From contig JALIZF010001751.1 of assembly GCA_029948255.1 (NCBI GenBank), forward strand, positions 593,001 through 657,000: 64,000 nucleotides of DNA. The letters run 5' to 3'. A model generated the notes under the pieces. The model saw only the letters and a program-made list of their open reading frames with translations, was not told the DNA's origin and did not search any database. This DNA is from Telmatactis stephensoni. Its lineage: Eukaryota; Cnidaria; Anthozoa; Actiniaria; Isophelliidae. Positions 11,536 to 23,200 of the stretch are shown here, piece after piece; position 1 is the first letter of the stretch, and each line of letters starts with the position of its first letter. A program made the position numbers and the translations under genes.

Positions 11536-12685
11536 TGTACTTTTTTTGAACTTCTTTTGCCTTAATAAAGATCTCTTTTGCTTTCTTCGTCATACTCTCG
11601 TTGACATACAATTTGTTATTGTGAGCATAACCAAGATCGGCAGAGGTATGATTCTTGAGTTTTTTTCAGGCCTGGTATACTCTGTCTCTGAGCTTACGGT
11701 TGGTAAATTTGGCTATGATAGGCGCGACTTTTCCCTTCTTCACTGGAAGACGATGACTATATATATCTTCAGGTTTGATTTCGATCAAAAGGAGTTCCCC
11801 GAACTTCCCAACCACTGTATCAGTGTCCTCATCGGATGTTGATGGGACAGGGTGGTGAAGAGGGGGTACCCATCACGGATCACGAACCATTTTTTCGCAA
11901 TTTTCACGGATCACGGAATAATGATAAGCTATTTCACAAATCATAGAAGATCTTTACTTTTCATTCAAAAATAAATACTGGTTTTTCATTCCTAATGTTT
12001 TTTGCACGAATTTTGTCCTTATAAACGGACCGAAAGTACGTACAATCGAAGGATCACACTGTTTTTCGTTATCTCTTTTCTGCGCGTCGCATGTTTCACG
12101 AATCGGCACTATTATTATAATCACGAATCTCGGCAATGAAAAACCGTGCAAATCCCAGTCACGGACAAAGATGATTTCACGGATCACGGCTAGAATTTTT
12201 AGCTTTTCACGAACCACAAGCCTAATTTAGGCTGAATCACGGGTCACGAAATACCTCTTCACCACCCTGATGGGATGCCATGTATTTCCAGACAGTCACG
12301 TCTTAGATATGTTACAGCCTTCGACGTTCTCCTCTAAGTTGGATACTTCAGATACTTTGTCAGAGAGATTTTGGACGTCCTGTTTAAGCTTGATATTTTC
12401 TGCTTTCAGACGCTCGTTATCGCTGGTGATACGTTCGAGTGCTTTAGCGGTTTCATCGTACTTGTTTGAGATAAAATCCAAACTATTCTTGAGAGAATCC
12501 ATCTCATCCTCCAAGCTGGTTCGAATCAGGTATCGATTAGCTCTCTTGATAGCTTGTGATCAAGGTTTTATCAAGAATTTCGACTGTGATTATTTCAGAT
12601 TTCGTCGATTCAGATGGTACACCTTCTGAATTAGGTTCTTCAGTGTTTAATTTAGCTGATATAGGCGATTTGTTTTTAGGTGGCA
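11536..12685 (-). pseudogene. LINE ORF1 relic with coiled coil and RNA-binding-like domain
   Basis: Start codon at 12685 (MPPKNKSPISAELNTEEPN). It is followed by a coiled coil at 12514-12310 (MEDEMDSLKNSLDFISNKYD), then in another frame LRRDCLEIHGIPSTSDEDTD, IKPEDIYSHRLPVKKGK and IIAKFTNRKLRDRVYQA, an in-frame stop, and NNKLYVNESMTKKAKEIF. This resembles the ORF1 proteins of cnidarian and other invertebrate LINEs, which bind the element's RNA. A 422-bp element interrupts it exactly inside HGIPSTS (insertion at 11848-12269). At about 11540 the reading passes directly into the middle of the ORF2 endonuclease, so the end of ORF1 and the start of ORF2 have been deleted. Confidence 0.82.
11848..12269. 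mobile_element. CACGGATCACG-repeat element with 6-bp TSD, inside LINE ORF1
   Basis: Perfect 16-bp inverted ends CAGGGTGGTGAAGAGG / CCTCTTCACCACCCTG. ATGGGA is duplicated at 11842-11847 and 12270-12275. The body is a degenerate series of TCACGGATCACGG-like words in both orientations. Excision in silico restores GIPSTS in ORF1. No coding capacity. Confidence 0.85.
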
Positions 12686-13413
12686 TGATTTGGACAGAGC
12701 CATTCACAAACCATGACCATACACCATATTTAATTTATGCAAGTGAAAAGATGCCGTTTTAGCCTACCTCAAGATCTCTCCATTCACTTCGATAAAATGC
12801 CATTTTCTGTAAATTTAAAACTTTCTTCAGTGTTTGTCTTTAAAGAAACTAGCAACAACAAACGCTGTTAACCTTTTGCTAAAGACAAGGTTACAGTCCG
12901 CTGCACAGCCAATATCACTAGTGGATCAGATTTCTCGGCACTGAAACTGACACCAATGGTACAAAGTACCCCTTTTACATTTTGGCTCTTAAGGAACGAA
13001 TGAAGCCCAGTAACAAGGTTTATTAAGAACTGAGAGGACTACACTCAGGTCACCAGAAATGCTGTTGAGCAAAATACAGCAGATCTCTGTTTTTGCATCG
13101 TTTAACATTTTGAATATCTAGCGTGACATGTTATGAATTGATGAAAGACGCTTCGACATTTGCTTGAATCACGAATCAAGAATTATTGCATAGCGGCTAC
13201 AATCATAGGCTCAGATTTCAGCCGTCAGGGCCGATTCGTGCGCCCGCGATACTCATCCCCGTGGTATCGCAGGCGCACGAATCCCTGACGGCTGAAATCT
13301 GAGCCTACTACAATCATCAAAAAAGAAAAATATTTCAAATTGCAATTTTTTGGGGTTAGCTGTAATGCTGGTGGTGCATGTCAAAAACATGAGTGGTTAA
13401 TTATTGTCAGGTG
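12686..13413. other. Non-coding stretch between LINE and Crypton relic
   Basis: Probably holds the 5' UTR of the LINE and the decayed 3' half of the Crypton element. I see no gene. It contains the foldback at 13207-13306. Confidence 0.4.
13207..13306. mobile_element. 100-bp foldback element
   Basis: Almost a pure hairpin: AGGCTCAGATTTCAGCCGTC at the left and its inverse at the right. CTACAATCAT occurs just left (13197-13206) and again at the right (from 13308), offset by one base, as expected of a target duplication of about 10 bp. Confidence 0.7.
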
Positions 13414-14318
13414 TCACCTAATGGTGAGTTTTCTTTCATGTTCTTCATAATACCATTGATAGTATTTTCCCGGTGTTTTCTTGTACCACGTACTCGATGT
13501 GGGATTCTCAATCACAGATAGGTAAAATGGACCTTGATTAGCCATTTCTGCAGGACGTTTCTCTATGTACTTCTTAAACAATTTCACGGGACATCGATTT
13601 TCGTCACCAGTAGCAAACATTTTTGGTGTTACTTATCTTGTTTTTAAGTGAACTTCAAGGCCACCCTGTCGTGTCTTTGTGACGCACTCGGCAAACGTGA
13701 TGTACTCGACACCATCATCGTCCTTGTTGCACTGTAAAATCTTCTACTACCATGCCATGGTGCTCTTGCCGTCCTCTTAACCCAAAATGTTGTGTTAGCA
13801 ACCACCACATTGTATTAGAAAGTGAACGTGGATTAAGTCCTCCGAGTTGACCGCATTCCCATAAGATATTTTCTTCTTGTTTCTTCAGGCTTTTGGACCT
13901 GTTTGGCTTTTTTCCCATTCCTTGTTTTCGCAAATCTCTTGCTTTGCCTTCAAGGACTTTTCTTGAGTTTTGAAACGCAACATCTTTCAGGATTGATCTT
14001 GGGTACTTTCCATCTTTTAAATGTCGATCCAGTGCTCAGGCTTGCTTTACTTTCAGAGAGTCCGGTTAATTCGTAGTTTTCCCCGTTTCTTTTCGCACGT
14101 CTGCATAAAACTGATACAGTACTTAACTCAGATCTTTCATATGCCAGTAAAGAGTCGATCGTCAATTTTTCTTTCTGCGGCCCATTTCTTAATTAAAAAC
14201 GGAAAGCCAAAAATTTGTACTTTTTCTAATATTTTCATTTTCGCTTGCATGCAGTTTTCAATTTGTTTATCATTTCTTCGTCAACTACAGTGAAACGCGG
14301 GTAAGCTGAGTCAGCCAT
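13414..14318 (-). pseudogene. Crypton-type tyrosine recombinase relic (DUF3504-like), truncated
   Basis: Read right to left: MADSAYPRFTVVDEEMINKL from the ATG at 14318; KLTIDSLLAYERSELSTV near 14165-14110; KDGKYPRSILKDVAFQNSRK; RKQGMGKKPNRSKSLKKQEE; ILWECGQLGGLNPRSLSNTM; WWLLTQHFGLRGRQEHHGM; and after a 1-nt frameshift DDGVEYITFAECVTKTRQGG. Past a stop it continues ATGDENRCPVKLFKKYIEKR and GPFYLSVIENPTSSTWYKKT. This order is that of the Crypton-derived proteins related to KIAA1958 and ZMYM2. At least three frameshifts or stops are present. The C-terminal catalytic part (the later Arg/His/Tyr residues of tyrosine recombinases) is not seen left of 13414. It is a dead fragment of a YR-type DNA transposon or a degenerated domesticated copy. 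Confidence 0.82.
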
Positions 14319-14448
14319 TTTGTTGACAAAATTCACCAAAATTTATAATCGTAACCAGGCAACGAACTAGCCAGTAGCATTTAAGGAAAAAAGCTTCCCT
14401 TGATTTCTCAATCAGAATTGAGTAATTTGGCCCTCTACATCAATTAAT

Positions 14449-15477
14449 TAGACATCATTGAATTAGACATTAATTAGACATCATGGAATTAGACATTAAT
14501 TAGACATCATGGAATTAGACATTAATTAGACATCATCAAGAGACCATAATACTAAGAGAGCGAAGCTCAGTATTGATGTCTGTGCCATGTTCGTGGCGAC
14601 TAAGGCTATTTTTAGTAACTTCGCCATCGCGCGCGCAAGTCCCTCAACCAATAGAATTTGATTTTTGACGTGCGCGCGGACGGGACCGTTTGAATTCTAT
14701 TGTTTAAGAGCCTTGCGCGCGCGATGGCGAAGTTACTAAAAATAGCCTTAGCCGCCACGAACATGGCACAAACATCAATACTGAGCTTCGCTCTCTTAGT
14801 ATTATGGTCTCTTGACATCATGGAATTAGACATTAATTAGACATCATGGAATTAGACATTAATTAGACATCATGGAATTAGACATTAATTAGACATCATG
14901 AAATAAGACATTAATTAGACATCATGGAATTAGACATTAATTAGACATCATGGAATTAGACATTAATTAGACATCATGGAATTAGACATTAATTAGACAT
15001 CATGGAATTAGACATTAATTAGACATCATGGAATTAGACATTAATTAGACATCATGGAATTAGACATTAATTAGACATCATGGAATTAGACATTAATTAG
15101 ACATCATGGAATTAGACATTAATTAGACATCATGGAATAAGACATTAATTAGACATCATGGAATAAGACATTAATTAGACATCATGGAATTAGACATTAA
15201 TTAGACATCATGGAATTAGACATTAATTAGACATCATGGAATTAGACATTAATTAGACATCATGGAATTAGACATTAATTAGACATCATGGAATTAGACA
15301 TTAATTAGACATCATGGAATTAGACATTAATTAGACATCATGGAATTAGACATTAATTAGACATCATGGAATTAGACATTAATTAGACATCATTGAATTA
15401 GACATTAATTAGACATCATGGAATAAGACATTAATTAGATATCATGGAATTAGACATTAATTAGACATCATGGAATT
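14449..15477. repeat. 26-bp satellite, about 29 copies, interrupted
   Basis: Monomer GACATCATGGAATTAGAC plus ATTAATTA, nearly invariant. About 3 copies lie before and 25 after the foldback insertion at 14537-14814. Each monomer contains ATTAGACAT twice, so it grew from a roughly 13-bp unit. A few monomers carry GGAATAAG instead of GGAATTAG, or CATTG instead of CATGG. There are no spacers, so it is not a CRISPR array. Confidence 0.95.
14537..14814. mobile_element. Foldback element, CAAGAGACC termini, 7-bp TSD, within satellite
   Basis: Ends CAAGAGACCATAATACTAAG and its inverse, with arms over 100 bp. ACATCAT at 14530-14536 is repeated at 14815-14821. GC-rich words GCGCGCGCAAG and ATTCTATTG flank the centre. 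Same family as 53198-54005. Confidence 0.85.
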
Positions 15478-15848
15478 AACTTTGTAGGCTTAACCGTACA
15501 TGCGCATAGCAATTTATTTATTGAAACAATTGGCGTTGATTATTTTACACAAAGCATTGTGGTTTTAGTATACAATGCGATAATGCAATTGGTATGTTCT
15601 ATTTCGTAACTCTGGCACTTTGAAAAAAGCAGCAATTCATTTCTAGAAAGACGAAGGGGGAAAAAAATAACGAACAAGAAATCAAATTTCCTCTAACGGA
15701 GGCAAGTCCTAATCATCGTGGCTTGCTAATGTCCTTGCGATAAGTCGGTCTGTCATTGGTGCGTTTTCTTTCGAGGCCTTACGTTCGGCAAGAAGTCTCC
15801 TGGAACACAACAACAAGAAGAGTCAGAAGTAAAAACCTATACCCATAT

Positions 15849-16252
15849 ACATCCCCTTTCAGATCGTAAATGGACGGGGATGCTCGTCGTACCTATAGCT
15901 TTTAGGGGTCAAAATCTGCAATCTGGTACCTTTTAGGGTGTCTCGCTCGCTCAGACTTAAGTGGATTACCAGAGACATAGTTGGTACCTTTTAGGGACTG
16001 TTTTGGGGTAAATAAACTACCTAAAATAAGCATGAAAGGGACGATTTCGATGATCTGAATTGAATCTTCAAAGCACATCGATAACAAATGTTTCATTACT
16101 TATTTAATTCTTTATTATTGTTTAAATTGGTACCTTTTAGGGGTAGAAATGAGTTGCTGCCACTCCCACTCAGGTACCTTTTCGGGGTCATTTTCAAAAT
16201 TTCCGACGAGCATACCCATCCTCATATATAGGAGTCCCCCCACCCCCCTCCC
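15849..16252. mobile_element. ACCTTTTAGGGG-family element, copy B
   Basis: Contains ATGGACGGGGATGCTCGTCG at the left, several GGTACCTTTTAGGG words, and TTTCCGACGAGCATACCC with GGAGTCCCCCCA at the right. It is colinear with copy A at 9887-10310, but the ends are worn. Confidence 0.75.
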
Positions 16253-16662
16253 CAAAATGCACGTTGGCCTCTATTCGATACTCGGCGGGTGTTATACAAA
16301 GTGTCAGGTCTACAGCGCATGCTAGTTATCCATCGAGGACCGCAGAGGACTCTACATTAGCAAGGCTTGTTTATAAGAATAACCACTCAGTTGATTGGGA
16401 GAGCTGTGAGATCGTGGGCAGGGAAAGCCATTGGTTGAAAAGAAAATGGAAAGAAGCGTGGTCAATTGGACGAACCAAGAATTCCATCGCTGATAGAGAC
16501 AATGGCAGAATAGTCTTAGTAGATTGTCGTGTAACCATTTTATCCTGATGGACGCCTATTTCAAATCTTAATTTGATTTCATATTTTTTAATGTTTTGTT
16601 GGAGAAACATAATAATAAAGATTATATCATGCAGATACCCAGTAGCCATTGTTATTATATAC

Positions 16663-16992
16663 CCTTAGCTTGAGGATACGCGCGCTCTCATTGGCTGAAA
16701 GCTGTGCTTTATCAGAAAATGGAGCACAGTTCTGATGTCAGCAGCGCGAACTCGACCGCGCACGCACCTATTGAATTTTTGTACGGAGAAAAACGTTTTC
16801 CCTTGAATATTTACTTAAAAATATATAATAAAATTAAACAAATAGAACATCTTTTTCCGTGCTCGGTTTATTAATACAGCACTTAGGAAGTGCCGAGAGC
16901 ACTCAAGAAGTGTGGAGACTTCTTTCGTGCTGTCGTCACTTCCTGCATACTGTATTACTGAACGGAGCACGGAAAAAGCTGTTCTATTTGTT
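16663..16992. mobile_element. MITE-like element with AACAAATAGAACA ends
   Basis: An inner inverted pair at 16837-16992 (AACAAATAGAACATCTTTTT and its near inverse, including CCGTGCTC). It is preceded by ACGCGCGCTCTCATTGGCTG and TTTTCCCTTGAATATTTACT, words shared with DNA before the related element at 47868-48196. Confidence 0.6.
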
Positions 16993-17063
16993 AAATAATA
17001 ACGGTGGTGCATGTTTAAAAAGAACAGTGTTTGTGCAGGCCCTCCATCATCATCTTTTCAACT

Positions 17064-17160
17064 TCCCCTCCCCTCCCTAGAGAGCTTTTCCCTCCCCTCC
17101 CTAGAGAGCCTTTCCCTCCCCTCCCTAGAGAGCCTTTCCCTCCCCTCCCTAGAGAGCCTA
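17064..17160. repeat. 24-bp minisatellite, 4 copies
   Basis: Unit CCCTCCCCTCCCTAGAGAGC plus CTTT. Because 24 is a multiple of 3 it makes short repetitive ORFs on both strands. Confidence 0.85.
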
Positions 17161-20100
17161 TAGTTATGCTCAAGTTAAACGTGGGAAAAAAACTTTCGAA
17201 AAGGGTCACGATAGTTTACAGAGGTATGACACGTCCAATATCAGCTTAATACATGTATTTCAAAGTCTTGAATAAACTGTCTTCATTCTAATATGTAAAC
17301 TTGACATACAAACTAAAGTCTATGTATTCTACTTAGTACTATTGATACTAAACCACCGTGATTTACAGCTTTCCTTTCCCAACTTAGATTTGCGATTCAT
17401 TAGTTCTGCTTTGGGTGCAGTGATGGGTCTAGACACGTGCCTTTGCAGTATTAGTCACCAGTCCACCAGTTTAGAACTGTCTGGTCACCAGTCCTCGTCA
17501 GATTACAAACATATCAGTTTGCAGTTGACATACATGAGCGACAGGGATTAGTCGTTCGAAAGCGGGTGAGTGCTATAGCCTAGGGGTAAAGTTAATGGTT
17601 TAAACAAAACAATAGAGAAATTATTAGCTTTCGTACGTAACAGAGACGATGAACTCAAACAGTTACTGAAGTGACCTTTTTGCCGTGAGCTTCTCTCGAT
17701 CGGAAAATGAAACTGATATCAGAATTCTAGCTCCATCACTGCTTGGGGTGTAGGTGAATCCGTGCAAATCATTGCGGTCTGTAATTTGAAGAAGGCCCTA
17801 CTCTGAAGGGTGACCATTGGCCATAAAAACAAAAATCTGACAAAACTGACATAAAAACTGATCGACCGGGGTTTTAAAACGGAACGCAATGCAACGATTT
17901 TTGCTAACATTCATATACCGAGCAGTTTTCGTATGACAGTAAAACGGACCGCACCGCGTGCTGTACATGCGACCGTGTCACTGGCCGTGTTGTCTGGAAA
18001 GACATTCAAAATTCCTGTCGTAATATAACCTTGCCGAGCTGTTTTTACAAACATACGAAAACTGCTCCACTCGTATCATATACTGCCAGACTCTGTTCAC
18101 ACGCATGCATTTACGTATATATGTAAACGTATACGTATATTTGTTACGTTTAGGCCTTCTGTCCACACGAAAACTGCAAGACGTTCACCATTGCTAACAC
18201 GCGGAAATATACGCGTAAAAATGAACGTTAAACATAACAGTATTCGTATGGACTTAAACGAATGTAAACGGTCGTCGCGTGGAGAGAAATAGTCCGATGC
18301 GTTTACAAACGTACACGAATACGTATGGATGGGACATTAGTTACTAGTCGTCCATATCAATGTTTGGGCAAGTGAGCATACAACTGTTTCAAAAAACGTA
18401 GACGGATATCTGAATCTGAGTGAAACGAAAGGAAATTGTTGGTGACGACCTTGGAATGAATTACAATATAATGTGATAAGAGTATGATCAGATGATATTA
18501 CGTATATTTAAAGATAAAAAGACTAAGTCTAAAATTCTATTCGGTATCAGATTCAGATCTAGTGCAGATTTAGATTTTCGGTTTTTGATACAGGTATATC
18601 TTAATCTATTTTCATTACGGTACTTTATACAGTACATAACACAACCATTCAAATTTCACATCAATACTGCACAGACCTAGCCTAACTCAAGTTTGTGGTT
18701 ATGGTAAGGGGAAAATAGACCAAATCTTTGGCCCGTTTCTTTAAATCACTGGTATCGATACTGAACTTATCAAGGCCAATAACCCATTGCCACCGTGAGC
18801 ATAATTACGCGCTCCGCTAAAATCTCGACCGGGAAGGAATTGGTTTAAAAAATGAAATTGATAAAGAAAAAATCCAATGAGCTTTTCCCGTCCCTTGCGA
18901 GACATTTCATATTTTAATCGAACAGAAACAACAACAAATAGCGAAGCGCAACAGTGACCTCACAACTCAGACAAACAAACCAAATTTTCATCTCCTTGAG
19001 CCCGATTTCGGTACTTTGGATTTTAATGCCCACTTTTTTTAACATAAGCAACGTTTTCATAATAAAATGTAGGTATCTCGTTTCTGTTCAGTACGATTAC
19101 AGATTCATAATGTTTGTCTGAGTCATGCATCTATTACGCGCGCTATTTTTAGTACCGCTGCGCAACGCTATTGCAGATGGTTTTGAGTTATCTGTCCTCT
19201 TATTGACACACTCTTGACGTCATAAAATGTTTAAAACTCAAGTGAAATCACGTAACTTTGAATGTCACGCAAGGGGTGGGAAAAGTTCATTCCCAATCGA
19301 GATTTTTTCACTAACGGATCGTGTAATTGTGCAAACTTTCAATAAAGTACCAATAAAGTTCCCGCGAGTTTCTCAGAGTGCGTGCTCAAATAATTTTAAA
19401 TTTTATGGCTTTGGGTTTGTTTAGGATACACACTCCCATAAAAGCGAGAAGAAATAGGTTTCTATTGGCAAATCTTTTTCTATACATTTGTGCTCATTAG
19501 CATAAATGTTTCAGTATAAGTCGAACTACACACAAACACAATAAATATTTGGAGAATGTCATATTTACAAAGAATTGAGAATATGAAAGCGATATCTCAG
19601 GTAGTTTCGAAGCAAAAGGAGTTTGGAAACCGCAAAATTTACTAAGAATGTATGACTGTGTAGCAACAATTGGTGCATAGCAGTGTGCTCTTATACGAAC
19701 ATAAAAAAAAAAGAACGAACGAACAAACAGACGAAAAAACAAACAAACAGACAAAAACAAAAGAAATAAAACGAAAAAAAAAAAAAAAACACGAACGAAC
19801 AAATTCACTGCGAGGGGGATACGAATATGTGACAAAATATGAGAAAAGCGAGTGTCCAAAAACGTTTTCTCTACAAGAACTGTTTAGAAATTGGAATCAA
19901 AAGCCCCGTCAGTCATTAACACGATGGCACAAGAGGTTACGCAGTACGGCGTAATAGTGTTACTATGTTCGCGCACATCTTTTTCTAATTAAAATACACT
20001 TTACATGTCAATAATAATAAACATGGGATTCCTGTGTGAGTTACGTAAGCTGGGGCTGGGATTGCCGTCCTCAATCGTCGCACAATAACCCTGACTCCCA

Positions 20101-20215
20101 AGATCTTCCACATTTTCCTAGGACAAACAACAACAACAACGACAACAACAACAACAACCACTACCAAAACAACAACAATAACAACAACAAAACACCTTGC
20201 GTCGAAATCTATCTT
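17161..20215. other. Intergenic, no gene recognised
   Basis: 3' flank of the RFX-like gene. 19165-19255 is a fragment of the 24870-25217 element family (CTGTCCTCTTATTGACACAC). 19715-19800 is A-rich with AACAAAC repeats. 20127-20190 is a CAA-repeat tract in the probable 3' UTR. No exon was found. Confidence 0.5.
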
Positions 20216-23200
20216 TTAGCACTCCATTGGGTGGGGTTTAAAGGCCACCATGTCACTGCCTTCAAAATACAAGAGCATTTCATTCGGGTCGACGACGCTA
20301 GGTGGACTTCCATCCACATCTCTCTCAGTATCTTGCAAAGGACCTGTCCTTTGGGCGTCCTTAGCTGGACGAAGCTTGTCAAAACAAAATTCTTCGTCAA
20401 AAGACGGCGAACTGCTGTCCAGAAATTCCGATGACTCATTTTCTTTAAAGGTTACGCAAGACTCAGAATTGGCCCCGTTTTCGGAGTTTGAAAGTCTGCG
20501 GACTTTGCTGAACTTGGTAGGTGTACTCTGTTTTCTGTGCAAATCAAAATAAGTAAATCAGCGGTATAAAACGCGCGCATGTCCCTGAACTGTGACATAA
20601 ACACGTCGAGATGTGAAAAGCGTAGAAACACGAGGGGCAGACGAGCGTTCCTCTTACTTTTCGAGTGCTCTACACCTCCTAGAGTGTTAACATCACACAC
20701 AGGAAAAAAATGTCAATCCCTATACAAGTTTGGGTATTATAGATTTCCCAAGTACAATAGAACAGATTCTCAGTTTAGAGTTTAGACAGTTTAGAAAAAC
20801 ATAGAGGCACTGATAAGAAAAATAAAGTACACGTACAAACAATCAAGTACACGTACGAACAAACAATAGAAACCCGTTTTTAGAAGCATTTTTTAGGCAA
20901 ACCTTTCAAAGCAGCATACAATTCGAGCTCTCAAGGCGCTAGATACACGAATAAAAATTTCATGACAAATTTTCGTTTGTGCCTGACTGGAAACGAATGA
21001 CCTTCTGGTTGGCTGGAAATCATGTCCTAAAAATAGTTCATTTCTTGCACGCGCCATGACACATTATTTATCACATAGATGCTCCTAGTAAAGGCCTCTT
21101 GTAGAGACCCAAGCAGCATACCTTTTTGATCTTAAGTGTGACAAAACAGAATTGAGCGAGTCCCGCGTACTCGTGCCATCCCTACAGCTAGTGCTTTTGA
21201 TGCTGTTCCTCAAAGCCTGCGCACGGCTTTCAAGCTTAATAGTCTGCATGGAAGACAGCTCTTTTTTGGTGTTGATACTGGACGAAGGCGAGTAAGGGAC
21301 AGCTACGGAGTCTCGCAAGCGTTGATTTTCTTTTTCAAGACTGTGAAGTCGTTCTAGATAAACATCTCGTTCATTTTTGACAACCTACAAACAGCAGAAT
21401 ACAGTGATAGACATTAGGAACATTTATGAGCTAGACGCGTCTTATCTAAGACGACGCCAACGATCCATATAAATGACAATTTTGGAAGCTTCATGTTCGA
21501 CATCATTGTTTTGAAGCTCAATTCGAGAAATCTCCTTTGACTCCGAGGAAGGGGTAAGGATCTATCTCTTTTATACAGTATTACAGATTTCCATTCATTC
21601 ATTTTGCATCTTTATACACCGATGAAGCCCAAACTAGTTTGCTGTTTAGTTTCCGCATGTATTTCGGGAAAGGCCGTTTTGATGACTGACCTCTAGTCTT
21701 TTCTTGGCTTCTTCTTTTTCTCTTGATGATTGTTCTACAATATCTTTCCATATTTGATCTCTTTCTTCTTTTAAGTTTTCATACGTCTGCTTGCCAGCGC
21801 TACAATGTTCGCAAGTTGGAGCCAATGCCGACAACATGTTGCTTTCTGCTTTTGAAGCAGACGTTTCTGAAAACCGACCGAAACGTGATTGTGTTACGGT
21901 GGGCAAATCACTCCTTTCCCCACTAGTGTAAGTAATGCTTTTGCTAGAAGAGTTTTTGTCGACAGTTCTTGAGTCTAAATCTTTGCGTTGTTGCTCAATG
22001 ACGGTCAATGCGCGCGCATGTTCTTTCTCGAGGTCCATTAGAGCCGAAAGAGCCTGGTTACGATCCAATATTAATTGATCTCGTTCTTGTTTGAGTTCTT
22101 CGACAAGTTTTCTCCAAATTTCTTGTCTTTCTTCATGGATGAACTCACTGTGCACAATGGGCTCTGGCGGGGAATCTTCCACGTAGTTTTCCTGTGAGGA
22201 AAATGAAACAAGAAATTTATATAACCAACTGGTATATTACGCGCGCTCTGATTGGTCGAGAACTGTTACATGATATTAACAAAATATTTCAGCCAATCAG
22301 AGTTCGTGCGAGATTCTGTGACGTTATCCGTGCATCTATACTTGTAATATAGAGGAGGCAGCATGGGCGAGTGATCAGAGCGTTGGTCTCGCAATCTGGC
22401 GGTCCCAGGTTCGATTCCCGCTCTGGCCACTATCTGAGACTGAATTTGTTCCGATTTCGATTAGTTCAAATTCAGTTTCTCGGCCATGCTTGTAATATAG
22501 CCAACTGGTTCGCCTCCTTGCCAGTTGGGATTCTTAATTGAGGGCCATTATGTAAACTACCGGGTCACCGGTAATAATGTCTATGCCCTCATTAAAATAA
22601 AGATTTTTTTTTTAATCATTGTACGTAATATAACAATTATCATATAAATCAGCATCAATGATCATTTCAAACAAATGCAAAACTTACTTCCTCAAAATTG
22701 TCATTCTTGTCAGTCCTTACTGGAGCTATTCCTCTATAAACATATTGAGCTCCCATTGATGAGACTCTGACAGTCTTTAGAGGACAAGTTCGCTGTCGAG
22801 GACTCGTGAACGCTGAGTAGATCATTTGATGGCATTCTTTGTATGTGATATCAATACCATAAGAGTTTTTAAACGCTTTGACTACGTCTTGTACGGGCAC
22901 ATACGATGTACTATCCTCTACGTAGTTCATCTTCACCCTAAAAGAAATTTACATAGTAACTAATGGGGTGTAATGGTGTGCCAGAATCAGTGGGTGAGGA
23001 AAACAACAAAAGTAAGATTTTTGATTAAAACTGAGACACCGCATTACTTGCTTTAACTATCGCCATTCTTTATCGAAAAGTAAGAAATAACCCCGCGTCA
23101 TTGAACACAATATCGCGAAAGAAGGGAAAGGAAGAGAAGAGAAGAGAATCTTAAGAAGAGAATCTTGAGAAGAGAATCTTGAGAAGAGAATATTGAGAAG

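Noticed and set aside
14449..15477. CRISPR-like array
   Set aside because: Monomers are directly contiguous with no spacers, in a eukaryotic context.
20209..20552. Plus-strand ORFs opposite the last RFX-like exon
   Set aside because: Antisense shadows of a confirmed exon whose splice phase fits its neighbours.
22360..22432. True tRNA gene
   Set aside because: A and B boxes are present but the acceptor and anticodon stems do not pair well, and a second copy with the same tail shows it is a SINE.
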